The notes beneath the pieces are model-generated. The model searched no databases. It was not told the origin of the DNA and saw only the letters and a program-made list of their open reading frames with translations. Of a stretch of DNA of 64,000 bases, positions 1 through 10,734 are shown piece after piece. This DNA comes from Jacaranda mimosifolia (lineage: Eukaryota; Streptophyta; Magnoliopsida; Lamiales; Bignoniaceae), in contig CM032120.1 of the NCBI GenBank assembly GCA_018894105.1, positions 30,960,710 through 31,024,709 of the forward strand. The letters are read 5' to 3'. A program made the position numbers and the translations under genes. Numbering within the stretch: position 1 is the first letter of the stretch; the number at the start of each line of letters is the position of its first letter.

Positions 1-750
1 TTTATGTAGATTATCTGGGTGGAATGAGATTTTAGAAATTATGCCAAAATCACACTTGAATTGTTGTCGGAATTAACACTGCCACGCATAAGCAAAAGAT
101 GGCAGAACAAGAGGTGATATTATTTTGCTTATAACTGGCGATTCCGCTGTTTAAATGAGAAAAATAAACTATGGATGGTAAGCCCTAAGAGTTTAGATAA
201 GGTTAGAAGTAAGATTTATTGAAATTGACATGGTATTCTGGCCTAAATTGTGTAACAACGGCAACCTACCATCAGGATGTAATTGGGATAAGAGCTTAAC
301 TTTGAACGGGAATTAGGAAAGATCAGCTCGTTTTATCATCCAATTGAAGCCGCAATTAGAAAATCATTGAGTTCTAATCCGTTTTAAGTTAAAAATCACT
401 GTTAAAATCCCTTGGATTGGTTAAAATTTATTTTTGATGAAAATTGTCCTAGTGGACTATAAAAGATACAGGTTCTGGAAAGTGGGCAGATTTTGTTAAA
501 AAATTATGGGAATATTATGATGATGATAGCCTATAATTTTTTGGTTAAAAGTGGTTGGGTATGAATGAATGTTGGATCTTGAGGTTATGTTGGATAATTG
601 AATTTGGATTTAGATATAAGTGACTTATAATTTGTTGTTAAATATGATTTAGATACCATAATTTTATATAATTCCTGGAACAATGTGATAAGAAAATTGT
701 TAAAATATATTAGATTCATTTGAAAATTGATAAATAGGAGATATCACTCT

Positions 751-787
751 TATATCTATATATATATATATATCTATATATATATAC
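751..787. repeat. AT microsatellite
   Basis: Nearly pure TA dinucleotide run, interrupted by two C residues, in AT-rich surroundings. Low-complexity sequence, no function inferred. Confidence 0.85.
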
Positions 788-949
788 TCAAAGATAGTCG
801 CCTGAATTATTAAATAATAACTATAGTAATTAAAATAGTATATAATACCTTAAGTAAACTAATTTTTATTTTCATTCCCTCATAATATTATTACCAAAAG
901 AACAATCCATAGTAATTGAATATTGAATTTAGATAGTTAGGCGTACAAG

Positions 950-1270
950 TTGTAGGAGAATCTCGATCATAGGAATCGGTAAGGATTTCTATCTCTTTTC
1001 AATTTTTATTATGTTACCTGTAATTCCTTTTGTCGAAACACCTTGAATATTGATATGTGAGGTTTTTTTTTTTTGTGTTCCTTTGCAATCTCATTTGTTT
1101 ACCTGTTATCATTTTCTGGAATCACATACCTATTTCTTGTTTTCAGGAACCCCTCGATCATTGATATATGAAGTCTTTTATTCCTTTCAAATTTTCATAT
1201 GTTACTGGTTAATCATTACTTCCTAAAACCATATTGCCTTTTAGCACTTTCTGAAATGCCTCACTTATGG
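950..1270. repeat. Weak degenerate tandem repeat, about 90-110 bp
   Basis: Three stretches share the order: a 'ga/cattgatat.tga' block, a T-rich block, then 'ttacctgt.at' or 'ttactggtta'. The last block falls near 1010, 1096 and 1198. Similarity is low and was judged by eye, so this may be a very old minisatellite or chance similarity in T-rich DNA. Confidence 0.35.
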
Positions 1271-1547
1271 TGATAATAATTATTTGATCTGTTTGGTAAA
1301 TTCGAGTCGGTTGAAATCCTGAATTATTCCTACTTACAAGATCTTGGCATTAATTTCGTTAGTTTCTTTATAATTAAAACTATGCTAATCAAATGAGTAA
1401 AGCACTTTCAAAACATCACAAAAAGGTTGATAAAAAAAAACACCAAAGAATATTTATGATAAAGTCTTTTACTCCAAATAAGTTATAAATGAAAAAGATT
1501 CGTGTTTTCTAATAATTATAAATCTTCTCATCCTACTTGTCAAATCG

Positions 1548-1905
1548 GGAACTAAGTGCCACACTTGCTGATAGGGGGAGTGCAGTGGAGGCCACCTCTA
1601 GAATCCCGAGGTTGGCACCTTCTGCTATATTTATTGTATTCTTGATCATTTTGAATATCTTATTCAGTGAGTACTGTAAAAAATGTGCAGGGTAGAGCAA
1701 AGTGCCACACTAGTTAACAAGGAATGTGCAGTGGGGACCACCTCTTGAATTTGTCGCCATAACACCTCTGGATTTCAGTACTAAACATCTTTCAGCTATA
1801 TTTTGTACCTCAATTGATAAAATCCTATTTTGTTATTCATAAAATGAAGTGTAAAGAACTAAGTGCCACGTGCAACGGTGCGGCGGGGACTGAGTATATC
1901 CAGCC
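1548..1905 (+). repeat. About 150 bp tandem repeat, three degenerate units
   Basis: Three copies of a block reading 'aagtgccac', then 'gtgcagtgg.g', then 'gaccacctct' occur near 1553, 1698 and 1861 (spacing about 145 and 163 bp), with an intervening 'ctatattt' segment also repeated. The third unit is cut where homology to the element A protease begins. In one frame each block reads K-C-H followed by G-x-C, like a decayed retroviral zinc knuckle, but stops interrupt all of them and the resemblance may be chance. Confidence 0.55.
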
Positions 1906-2313
1906 AATCTCATATAAATGCCCATTCAAGAGTATGACTTGATACTTGGTATGGATTGGCAGTACACTCATCAAGCACAGGTGAACTGCTACACCAAGTG
2001 CATTACACTCGGAGAAGGGACATCAATATCTAAATGCCATTCAATAGATAATATTTCCCCAATACCAATTATATCAGCATTAGAAACTAGGCAGATTTTG
2101 AAGGAAGGTGGGCAAGTATTTTTGGCATATCTTATTAATAAATCTCGAGACACAATTAAAATCATGGAAATGGAAGTGGTAGCCAAGTATCCGAAAGTGT
2201 TTCTTGAAGAATTGAACTCGCTACCCCCTGATAGAGAAATAGAGTTTGTCATCTATACTTTGCCTGGGACCACGCCTTTCTCCAAAACTCGATACCGTAT
2301 GGCACCTTGCTAA
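1891..2313 (+). pseudogene. Element A protease C-terminus and PR-RT linker
   Basis: Encodes the end of a Ty3/gypsy aspartic protease: the signature Y-D-L-I-L-G-M-D-W lies near residue 7 of the open segment from 1918. It is followed by the linker with 'LPPDREIEF' that precedes RT in plant chromoviruses. In-frame homology extends upstream of the ATG at 1918 through a stop codon to about 1891, so that ATG is not a real start. The catalytic DTG/DSG part of the protease would lie further upstream and is not seen. Confidence 0.8.
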
Positions 2314-2334
2314 GCTTAAAGAACTGAAAAGCTA

Positions 2335-3054
2335 ACTTCAGGAGTTATTGGAGAAGAATTTCATCATACTGAGCACGTCTCTTTAAGGAGCTCCAGTGTT
2401 ATTTGTAAGAAAAAGGATGGGTCTCTAAGAATATGCATCGATTACAGAGAATTGAAAAAGGCTACTATCAAAAACAAATATCCCCTACCACATGTACAAG
2501 AATTGTTTAACCTTCTACAGAGATCTAAAATCTTTTCAAAGCTGGATCTGAGACAAAGATACTACCAGCTGAAGATTCGAGAAGAAGATATTTCCAAAGA
2601 CAGTCTTTAATCCTCGATAGGTCATTTTGAATTTGTAGTAATGCCGTTTGGTCTAACCAATGGCCCGACGGCTTTTTTGGATTTGATGCACTGGATTTTC
2701 AAACCCTATCTAGACCATTTTGTAGTCATCCTTATTGATGACATTCTGGTGTTCTCTAAATCCAAAAAAGAACATGAAAAACACTTGCACATAGTTCTTA
2801 GAACACTGAAGGAACATCAGTTATATGCTAAATTGAACAAGTGTAGGTTCTAGATAGAGAAAGTAGCCTTTTTGGGTCATGTTATCACTCAAAACGGGAT
2901 TGAGGTGGATCCCTCTAAAATAGAAATAATAGTCAACCAGAAAAGGCCTGGACATATTACTAAAGTCCAAAGCTTTCTGGGACTAGCTGGCTACTATCGA
3001 AGGTTTGTTCAAGATTTCTCCAAGATAGCTAGACTACTGACCAAGTTAACCTAA
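2335..3054 (+). pseudogene. Element A reverse transcriptase
   Basis: RNA-dependent DNA polymerase domain of pol. Visible landmarks: '[13 protein letters not shown]' and 'NKYPLP' in the fingers near 2430-2490, 'FSKLDLR' near 2535, 'MPFGLTN' at 2641 and the catalytic box L-I-D-D-I-L near 2731-2750 with both aspartates kept. The thumb segment 'FLGHVI' to 'VDPSKIE' lies at about 2870-2925. A frameshift precedes the fingers, and stops fall near 2608 and 2851, so no complete polymerase can be made. Confidence 0.88.
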
Positions 3055-3640
3055 AAAGATAAACCATTTGAATGGAATGAAGATCGCAAGGGAAGCTTCC
3101 AACAATTAAAGAACCGATTAACTATGGCTCCAGTTTTAGCCCTCCCAGACATATTAGAGGATTTTATGGTGTATGCAGACACCTCTAACAAAGGGCTGGG
3201 ATGCGTGCTCATGCAAAAAGGACGTGTTATTGCTTACACATCCAGGAAACTGAAACCTCATGAGGAGAACTATCCAACTTATGATCTGGAATTAGCTGCG
3301 GTCATTTTTGCATTGTCAAAATAGAGGCATTATCTGTGCAGACCTACATAAAAGGTGTATACAGATCTAAAAGTCTCAAGTATCTATATTCGCAAAAGGA
3401 TTTGAACATGAGACATCAGAGATGGATGGAGTTTTTGGAAGACTATGACTTCTCCATCACTTATCATCTAGGAAAAGCGAATGTAGTAGCCGATACTTTA
3501 AGCCAAAAGGCGGGAATGACTCATCTACAAGGGGTAGAAGCATTAGAAAGCCTGAGGACAGGTGTTGTGCTGAGATTAAAACAGCAAGCTTGGGTTGCGG
3601 GAATAAAAGTACAGCTTAAACTATATGAGAAAATTTGAGG
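3055..3640 (+). pseudogene. Element A RNase H
   Basis: Ty3/gypsy RNase H domain that would degrade RNA in the RNA-DNA hybrid. It shows '[14 protein letters not shown]' near 3170, 'AYTSRKL' with '[15 protein letters not shown]' near 3235-3315, and the final 'HLGKANVVADTLS' block near 3465-3505. In-frame stops at about 3051, 3322 and 3346 break it. The order and spacing after RT are normal for the family. Confidence 0.85.
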
Positions 3641-3699
3641 AGCTCAAGCTAATGACGAATAGATGTTGAAACAAAAGGGAATGATTGGAAGTTCTGAAG

Positions 3700-4470
3700 A
3701 GTTTGAGTTTAGCACCGATAGCTAAGGTACCCTTCTATTTTGTAAAAAGATATGTGTGCCAGAAGGAATTAAAGAGAGACTGATAAAAGAGGTGCACAAA
3801 ATAAGATTTATGATACATCCGAGAGGTACAAAGATGTATCGAGAGTTGAAAAAATAATTATGGTGGAATGAAATGAAAAGAGACATTGCAAATTATGTAC
3901 GAAAGTGTCTGACCTGCCAGCTGGTGAAAGAAGAGCATCAACGACCGTCAGGGTTGCTACAATCATTTTTCATTCCTAATTAGAAGTAGGAGCAGGTTAC
4001 CGTGGATTTTATAACTGGTCTACCAATGGCCGGAGGGGGGATATGACAACATTTGGGTAATAGTAAACCGATTGACCAAGTCTGCACATTTTCTGCCAGT
4101 CAGAACACAGTACAATGTTGAAAAGCTACCAAAGTTGTATGTAAAGAAAATAGTTCGACTACATGGGGTTCCGACCAGTATTGTTTCAGATCGATACTCG
4201 AAGTTCACTTTAAGACTGTGGAGTCTACAGAAATATTTGGGGACAAGAATGTGGTTTAGTTCTACAACTTACCCATAATCAGATGGACAGTCAGAAAGGA
4301 TTATTAGAATCTTAGAAGACATGCTACAGACTTGCATCTTAGATTTTGGTGGAAGTTGGACCCGACATCTTCCTCTAATCAAATTTAGCTATAACAACAG
4401 CTATCAGTCTTCTATTTAGATGGCACCTACGAAGCACTGTATGGCAGAAAATGTCAGCCACCATTATACT
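3700..4470 (+). pseudogene. Element A integrase, zinc-binding and catalytic core
   Basis: Remnant integrase. The HHCC zinc-binding region runs from about 3790 ('EVHK...H') to 'KCLTCQ' near 3903-3920. The DDE core follows: 'VDFITGLP' near 4001, 'VSDRYSKF' near 4183 and the Glu in 'SERIIRILE' near 4290. Several stops (for example near 3855, 3981 and 4276) and a frameshift at 4420-4440 disrupt it. This enzyme would join the cDNA to host DNA in the nucleus. Confidence 0.85.
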
Positions 4471-4499
4471 AGGATCTAGAAGAGTACATAAGTAGTAAT

Positions 4500-5045
4500 G
4501 ATAAGCCTCCGAGGACTATAAGGCCTGAATTGATTCAAGAGACTGTCAAAAAGATTCAGATAATTAAGCCAAGGATGAAAGCTGCCCAGGATCGACAAAA
4601 GAGTTATGTAGATAAACGAAGGAAGGATTTAGATTTTGAAGTTGGTGACCAAGTATTCCTTAAGATATCCCTGAGGAAAGGGATCAGAAGAATTGGTAAA
4701 TGGGGGAATCTTAGCCCGAGATATTTTGGACCTTATGAAATATATGAAAGAATCAGATCGGTAGCTTACTGTCTCATGTTACCATAGGATCTAGCGGGAA
4801 TATCATGTGTCACAACTTCAAAAATACTACCCTGACCCTTCCCACATCATATCACATAAGTGTATGCAATTGAAAGGTGATATGATGTACGAAGAACAAC
4901 CAACTTGCATCCTAGACCGACGATTTTGAGAGCTTAGGAATTAGAGAATTTCACAAGTAATGGTGTTTTAGTGAAACCATAATGTAGAAGAAGCAACATG
5001 GGAAAGAGAAGATTTTATACGCCAATAATATCCCAAACTCAGATT
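4500..5045 (+). pseudogene. Element A integrase C-terminus with chromodomain
   Basis: The segment 'FEVGDQVFLK' to 'LSPRYFGPYEI' (about 4637-4740) is the integrase GPY/F module. After an in-frame stop, homology continues in a second frame as 'YHVSQLQKYY', and the region ends with 'VEEATWERED' near 4984-5013, the last strand and helix of a plant chromovirus chromodomain. In this family the chromodomain is thought to direct insertion to heterochromatin. It ends just before the polypurine tract, as expected. Confidence 0.8.
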
Positions 5046-5062
5046 CTTTAAGGGGGGGAGTC
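5046..5062 (+). other. Element A polypurine tract
   Basis: A seven-G purine run directly abuts the LTR start TGTAACACC at 5063. This is the plus-strand primer of reverse transcription and fixes element A's orientation and the LTR boundary. Confidence 0.85.
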
Positions 5063-6747
5063 TGTAACACCCCTAGATATTCTATGATTGGTGAAAATTT
5101 ATTTGCTATTATTTTTATTTTCATGAATTTTTAATTTATTATTTATTTTAAAAGTTTAGGGGTCAATTTGTAATTTGAGAAAACCTAATTGAACACCTTT
5201 TGAAAATTTTGTGGGTTAAAACAAAAATATTGCTAGTCAACTGGATGGATATAAGGTACTAACTCAATCTCGGGACCAAATTGAAGACTATGGCATCCTT
5301 GGAGGACTCAATTGAAAGCTGGGCAGAAGATTTGGGGGTCAATTTCCAATTTCCAAAATATGTTTATTTATTACATTTTCTTTCCCTTTTCCTTCTTCAT
5401 TCTTCACCAAACCGTTCCCCGCACCCTTACCGATGATCTTCACAGACGTTCACCATTTCCTACAACTAAACTGTCCATTTGTTTCTTATCTTCACCAGCA
5501 TCATGTTCATATCACATGCACAACATTTCACCGGTGAACCACCAGGTGACAGCGAAGCAGTAGAGGAGACCAGTTTCTGGGTGGCGGGATTTGAAGCTCT
5601 CAGCTGAAGGAACACCGTGGTACTCTTGTATTGAAGTTTGGTGTAAAACCCACGATGGAATTAGAAGAAAATCTCTCGACAAGCGGCAGCACTGAAGCTT
5701 CAAAGCTCCGATTAAGGGTCTTACCAGCTGCTAAAAGTGCAATTCAGGAGTGCATTGAGTAGCTCTAGTTGAAAGGCAACTGTTGGTGGTAGTTTTAGCC
5801 TAGTCCGGCGACAATGGACTATGGTGGCGGTTCTGAGACAAAAACTTCTCCTCGATGCAACGATCTTGACCATGCTTTCAGTTTGTGATTTCGGAGCTTC
5901 GTTAGTCAGATCTTGGGTAATTGGGAATTTTGGGTTTAAAGCTTAGGACCATTTGATTTTTTTTTTCCAAATCTTGTATTGTAGCAAGAATGAGAATTTG
6001 ACATGACTTGTATATATACACACCATGCATAGAAATACATGTGCCTAGTGGGGTGATAAAACCCTAATTTATTTGGTGATAAAACCCTAATTTTATGAAT
6101 TTGGAGCAAAGTGGCGACAATTGGGTTAATTAAAATAATTGAATCGTTATTATTGATTTGGAATAATGTTATAAGGTTAAATATGTAATTAAGGACCAGA
6201 TTAGATTCCATTATTGGAATTGATAAGAACCCATGACTATTTCTGTATTAATGGCTTAATTAGCACGTTTTGTACCGATAGTATTGGTTGTACCCTAACT
6301 ACTGTATTAAGCGAGTAACTAATGATTTTGGATTGTTGATAAAATAAGAGTAATTATTGGGGTTGAATGTGTATTTTTTACTATAAATGTACTCTTTTGG
6401 TAAGGTGACAAAGAAATGGGTTCCACGGGCCAGTAGACTATAGATTGTGGTTGCTTTTTTTTTAGACTACAGAGGTGAGGGTCTGTCAATCTGGCATTGA
6501 TTATACCTGTTGGTTCTTGTGGAAAGACCATGTGAGGGTTAAATGTGCTTTGTACTGTACTTGCTATTGGTTATTGAAATCTATAAATTGCTAGAGTTCT
6601 TGCTTGTTATTTGTTAATTGATAACCCTGTGAGGATTATTTCTCGATCGTGCTTTGATAAGAGCTTATTCTTGTCTGTTCTAGCACCCAGAACTTCTACT
6701 ATTATCCGTTATTGTACTTGTTATCAATCAGTACCTCTTATTATCTT
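5063..6747 (+). repeat. Element A 3' LTR, first part
   Basis: Starts TGTAACACC right after the polypurine tract and is cut at 6747 by element B. Antisense copies of related LTRs occur at 28675-32159 and 39360-42830; shared blocks include the stretch around 6340-6540 ('acctgttggttctt', 'gtgagggt') found reversed near 30230-30430. Open frames inside it are not conserved in the other copies and are treated as non-coding. Confidence 0.82.
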
Positions 6748-7502
6748 TGATGATGGTGAAATTAGCTTGAAGTTGGAATAGATGATAATTTCCGAAGGGT
6801 TCGACCTCTCGGGTCGATATATGAAGGTAATTGGGCCGAGTCCTGCAATCATAAGCAAACGTCAGGCTAGCGAGATGCCCTTGGCTTAGGCTCTCTGATG
6901 TTCAAGTTAGTATGAGGTCGAATATATATCGAGCAGCAGGGTGAGGGCTTTGTGTATGTAAAATGGCATACCTTTGAGGGGCTAGAGTGAGGGTATTTAT
7001 AGTCTTCTCCTAGCAGGGATTTGTCTGAAATGCCCTTGACTTGTTGTAATGGTTTCTGTCCTTGCCTGGGGGCCATTAAGTCATTTCCCACCCTTGTACT
7101 ATTCCAGGTGGTTGCCCCTCCAAGTTTTGGGGACATAATAGTACACTGTATCCGCTCCCCCTCTCTGGTGTGGCAGCATGGGCGGTACTGGGGCGGCATG
7201 CACCATTAATGTGGAGACATGCTGCTGCCTGTCAGGGCATTTAATGCGGCAGAGGTGGTTACATGCCTAATCAACCTCCCTGGTCAACCTAACATAGGCA
7301 TGGCGCGAGGCTTATGTGCTGGACGAGCAGTACGGTCAAGGTATCGATCAGAGGCCTAGCCTTCAAACAGTGTCGATCTTCATGGTCGATTGGGGTCACC
7401 CAACGTCGGTAGCATAATTGGGCCCAGTGTATGAGGTAGGCCTGCTGCTTTGCCCTTGGGCCTGTGGTCTTTGGGACGAGTATATTGGGCTATTCCATAT
7501 CA
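6748..7502 (-). repeat. Element B 3' LTR
   Basis: 755 bp copy matching 16719-17461. On the minus strand it begins TGATATGG and ends with CATCA. It contains small open frames on both strands that are not preserved between the two LTR copies. Confidence 0.92.
6994..7002 (-). promoter_or_regulatory. TATA-like box in element B 3' LTR
   Basis: Minus-strand CTATAAATA. The same sequence occurs at the equivalent place in the other LTR of B (16975-16983) and in both LTRs of element F, so it is probably the core of the element's promoter. Confidence 0.6.
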
Positions 7503-7520
7503 TGAGTCTCCCCCACTTCT
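7503..7520 (-). other. Element B polypurine tract
   Basis: On the minus strand this is a G-rich purine run ending GACTCA immediately before the 3' LTR. Element F has almost the same tract (55551-55567). Confidence 0.85.
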
Positions 7521-7715
7521 AAATGCTGAACAAGGGAATCGACGAGAAGGATTGGGGAATAGTCAATTGAACGGTTATGCGAGCTCATCGATGAGGGTTT
7601 TTGAAAGTCAACTTGGGTTTCGAGCATTAAATGAGCAGTTACATCGTGTCGCGCGTGCCACGGGATAGCGGTTACAGCATTATTACAACCGCTTGGATTC
7701 CCGCGCTTGCACTCT

Positions 7716-7723
7716 TATAAATA
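7716..7723 (+). promoter_or_regulatory. TATA-like box ahead of the antisense gene of element B
   Basis: TATAAATA on the plus strand, about 161 bp before the position homologous to the start of the antisense gene. Element F has TATAAATA in the matching orientation about 170 bp before its start (55325-55332). The shared position suggests an internal promoter, but transcription is not shown. Confidence 0.5.
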
Positions 7724-8757
7724 TGTGTTGTGAAAATAGCCATTTTTACTTTTACTGTCTTTGCGTCTGGTCGAGCGTCTAGCCAACTGCTTTTGTTGCT
7801 AATACCTTCCGCTTTTAGTTCATCAACTCAGTAAGTTATTTCTTTCTTTTTCTTTAGCGTTCTTAGATTTATTGTCATAATATTGCGTTTATCTTATTCT
7901 GAGGGTAGCCAAGGGGGGGATAGCGAGGCTACTCACTCTGATAGGCCTGGGGGTTTGTCAGAGGAGTCGAGTAGCTCGTCGTTTATAACTCTCTCCAGTA
8001 GCTCAAGCAGGGATCGCGGGTGTGATGGAGCTAGGCCAAGTCAGGTTCCTCCATCACGGGGTCGATTATTCACCCCCGACCATTACAGCGAGATAGTGTC
8101 CACCATCATTCCTGTTGACTTAAGGCGTATTAGGCAGTTGTATCACATTACTCTTCAGTATGAGTTATTAACACTTAGGGCTTCTGGTCGAATGCATCGT
8201 CCCCAGGCAGGTTATATCACTATGTTTGAGAATGCTTTTAGGTGTCGCCTTAGCTTTTCTCTAGGTGTTGATGTAATCGACCTACTTAGAGGTCTGCAAG
8301 TGTGCATAACTCAGTTACTGCCGAACTGTTTTTCAACCATTTTCAGTTTTATTGTTTTAATGCACCTCTTTAACCAACCTGCCAACTTTGATAACTTCTC
8401 GAACCTTTTCTATTTTCCCATGTCCCGCAAGTTGGGTAGCACCGACGAGTTGAGTTTCTATTACCTAACTACTCAACCTCATCCCAAATTTCTCGTAACC
8501 CCAGCCTCTTCCTATGGACAAGAATGGAAAAATCGTTATCTGTTGTTCGAGTTTCTGGGGGGTTTAATATTTCGAGGGCTAGTGGATGGGGCATGTCGAG
8601 ATGCCAGGGAACCTAACTTTGACCTAGCCCAATACTTTCGTTCGGGAGCTGGTCGAGTTTGGCCAAATGGAGGCCTTGGTGTTTTTCGAGGAAAAGAGTT
8701 TGGTGTGAGCTGGGTTGTCACTAGCCTACTTAAATTTGTCTGCGGACGATCAACTAG

Positions 8758-8826
8758 GTAGACTGCTGCTTAGAGTTTGTTATTTTTCTGCTGGGTTTTA
8801 ACTTTTGCTATTATGTTGCTTGGCAG
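8758..8826 (+). other. Intron 1 of the element B antisense gene
   Basis: GTAGACT at the 5' end, TTGGCAG at the 3' end, 69 bp. The equivalent place in element F (54179-54263, minus) is also a GT-AG intron, with matching exon ends: a codon for Gln, then Leu, then a split codon. Confidence 0.7.
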
Positions 8827-9381
8827 AATGTGACGAGATGATGAACCGCTCGAGGGCTGAGGCTCAGGCTAGGTCAAGAGGAACCAGCTATGCCGCCTGG
8901 CGACCGCGGCTCATCGAGCAGCTGCGGCGGTCAAGGCACCTCAGCTAGAGGCCATGACACCTTCGCCATCACCGACTTTTTCACCAGCTCGATCCATTGC
9001 CACTACAGGCAGCAACCCAGTGAGTCGAGGCAAAAATCCATGGTAGAGCAGGCAGGACTTGCCCCGAAGAGAACCGTTGCAGAAAAGAAAAAAGGGAAGA
9101 GGAAGGGGAAGACTACGGGTTCGGGCCAACCATCGGGCTATGATCTGTTTGGGCCACGCAGGGATGACCCACTATTCCACCTACCCAAACTACCCTCACC
9201 GAGGTTTGGGATTGAGCCGAGCATGGCCGTGCACAACTCGCTGTCGATCGAAACGGCGGGGTCGACGGGCGCTGCTCCACTGAAAGTGTTAATGGCTGGG
9301 CTATTTCTATCTGACCAGAAGAAACTAATGGGGCTGAGCCAGGATGCTGTTTTAAGGGCACTGGCTTATCACTTCAATATG

Positions 9382-9466
9382 GTAAGGCTTGGGTTGAGTA
9401 GGTTATGTTGTTGAATATTGCTTTCTAGTCGAATATTGTATTCTTACTAACAATACTATCTTTCAG
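9382..9466 (+). other. Intron 2 of the element B antisense gene
   Basis: GTAAGG at the 5' end, pyrimidine-rich CTTTCAG at the 3' end, 85 bp. It lies after an exon end reading 'LAYHFNM' and before 'VGQLGYH'. Element F has an intron at the same place (53604-53672) between 'LAYHANM' and 'VGQLDYH'. Confidence 0.82.
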
Positions 9467-10360
9467 GTTGGCCAGCTGGGATATCACTTCTACAGGAGGT
9501 CGGAGTTGGCCTTAGCTGATCGTGAACACTTGTAGGTGGACTGAGACGTAGAGACTCTGAGGGCCCAGCTTGAGTTTTCTCAAACAAGAGTCGAAGAGCT
9601 GACTAAGCAGGTCGAAGAGCTTAACGGGCAGCACCAAATAAGGGATAGTCAGCTGGTCACCTAGGTCGAGGAGAGGACCAGAATGGACAAGCTGCTGAAG
9701 CAGGTAAGGCTGGATGGGCAAGTTGCCTATAACTCTAGTCGATCCATTGGTTGGAATGCTGCCCTCGATGAGGCTCGAGCTAAATTCTACCACAAGCTGC
9801 CACTAATGAGGCGAGAAGCAGTGCAGCAGTTCATGTTGAGCTCTGTGTTTCAGGATGCGAGCTTTGTGTTTGCGCTCGACGATGCCCAGAGCTCATTTGA
9901 GAAGGCCCTCAAACAACTACAATTCCTGGGCTATTCATTCCCACAAGAGGATAGGGAATGCCTCAGTCACCTTCTCGATGAGCAGCTGTAGCTATATCTA
10001 GAAGACAAGGGGCACTGAGGGGAAGGGTGCAGAGGCTACTGTGGCCGAGGGAGTTGCAGAGGCTTCACTAGCCGCGCCCTTGACAGACGAACAAATAAGG
10101 TAGGCCGAGGTGGCGAAAAGGTTGGAAGTGATTGCCAAAGAATTTTATTTTGCCAATGACTTTGCGTTCGAGGTCAAGGATGGCATGGTCGACACGGCTG
10201 AGTATCTTCCTCATCTGGATGGGCGTTTCTGGCCGATGTGGCTGGACCTTCTCAGTCGGTGACCACCATTGTTCTTGTTGCTGTCGCCATGCCCGAGCTG
10301 GTTCCTATTCCAATTCATTCTAGTGATGAGCTTGAACAGGCCATCGATGAAGACGCTTGA

Positions 10361-10734
10361 GCCGCACACAATGAGGGCACCAGGTTAAGCTGATGCTGTC
10401 TGAATGATGTATTTCTGCTTTGATTTTGGTTGATGTATTCAATTCGATACATGTAATAGATGAATTTTTTGTATTTGAATGGGGTGTTCTTTTAAATTTT
10501 CTGACTCTGATTGCATTTGATCAATTGCATGGATAAATTTGCAATCGAATGTTCGCAGTGTTAGATTTTGCGAGATTAGTTCAAGATCCTTGTCGAGTGG
10601 ATTGTGACTAATATGCAATTTAATGAATCGGAGCCTCATTGCAATCTAGAAAATTGTTCAATTCTAGCGATCGCATGGCTGACAACGACCTTTCACGTTA
10701 ATTTCTTAGTTAAGCGAAATAATTAACAATCAAA
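10361..10734. other. Non-coding part of element B between antisense gene and minisatellite
   Basis: AT-richer stretch with no recognisable coding potential on either strand. It separates the stop of the antisense gene from the minisatellite downstream of integrase; both transcripts would probably terminate here, but I see no clear poly(A) signal to assign. Confidence 0.5.

Larger units (their letters stand above)
1..1890. other. AT-rich region without recognisable gene, upstream of element A pol
   Basis: No open frame of useful length and no recognisable protein in either strand. It should hold gag and the 5' part of chromovirus A if that element were intact, but I cannot recognise a gag domain. 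It does contain an AT microsatellite, a weak ~90-110 bp degenerate repeat and a clearer ~150 bp repeat (separate entries). It may be decayed internal sequence of A or an unrelated insertion; homology to the protease only starts near 1891. Confidence 0.5.
7877..10360 (+). pseudogene. Element B antisense gene (gypsy-type transposon protein, spliced), decayed
   Basis: Extra gene between integrase and 3' LTR, on the strand opposite to gag-pol. Comparison with element F (52739-55162) gives three exons: 7877-8757, 8827-9381 and 9467-10360, joined by GT-AG introns 8758-8826 and 9382-9466. Exon 1 has a Ser-rich start, then a region with 'PQAGYITMFENAFRC' and 'LLPNCFSTIF' that resembles the Pfam 'putative gypsy type transposon' domain (PF04195; from memory, not searched). 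Exon 2 is basic (many Lys/Arg near 9070-9115). Exon 3 has a coiled-coil-like heptad stretch near 9550-9700 and a conserved block 'RREAVQQFMLSSVF'. Where F has ATG ATG, B has ATA ATA at 7877-7882, so the start is lost. It also has frameshifts in exon 1, a TGA near 8702 and later stops. The function of such proteins is unknown. Confidence 0.78.

Noticed and set aside
6867..7199. 110-codon minus-strand open frame
   Set aside because: It lies in the 3' LTR of element B and is not maintained in the other LTR.
7831..7866. Possible additional intron (GTAAGT) just before the antisense gene start in B, with GTAAGT also in F near 55224
   Set aside because: The next acceptors before the start position leave only about 27-36 bp in B and 60 bp in F, too short for a reliable plant intron; a later acceptor in B would remove the aligned start.
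7877..10360. Antisense gene as a captured host gene
   Set aside because: The same gene is in the same place in element F and resembles the known gypsy-type transposon protein domain, so it is part of the lineage, not a recent host capture.
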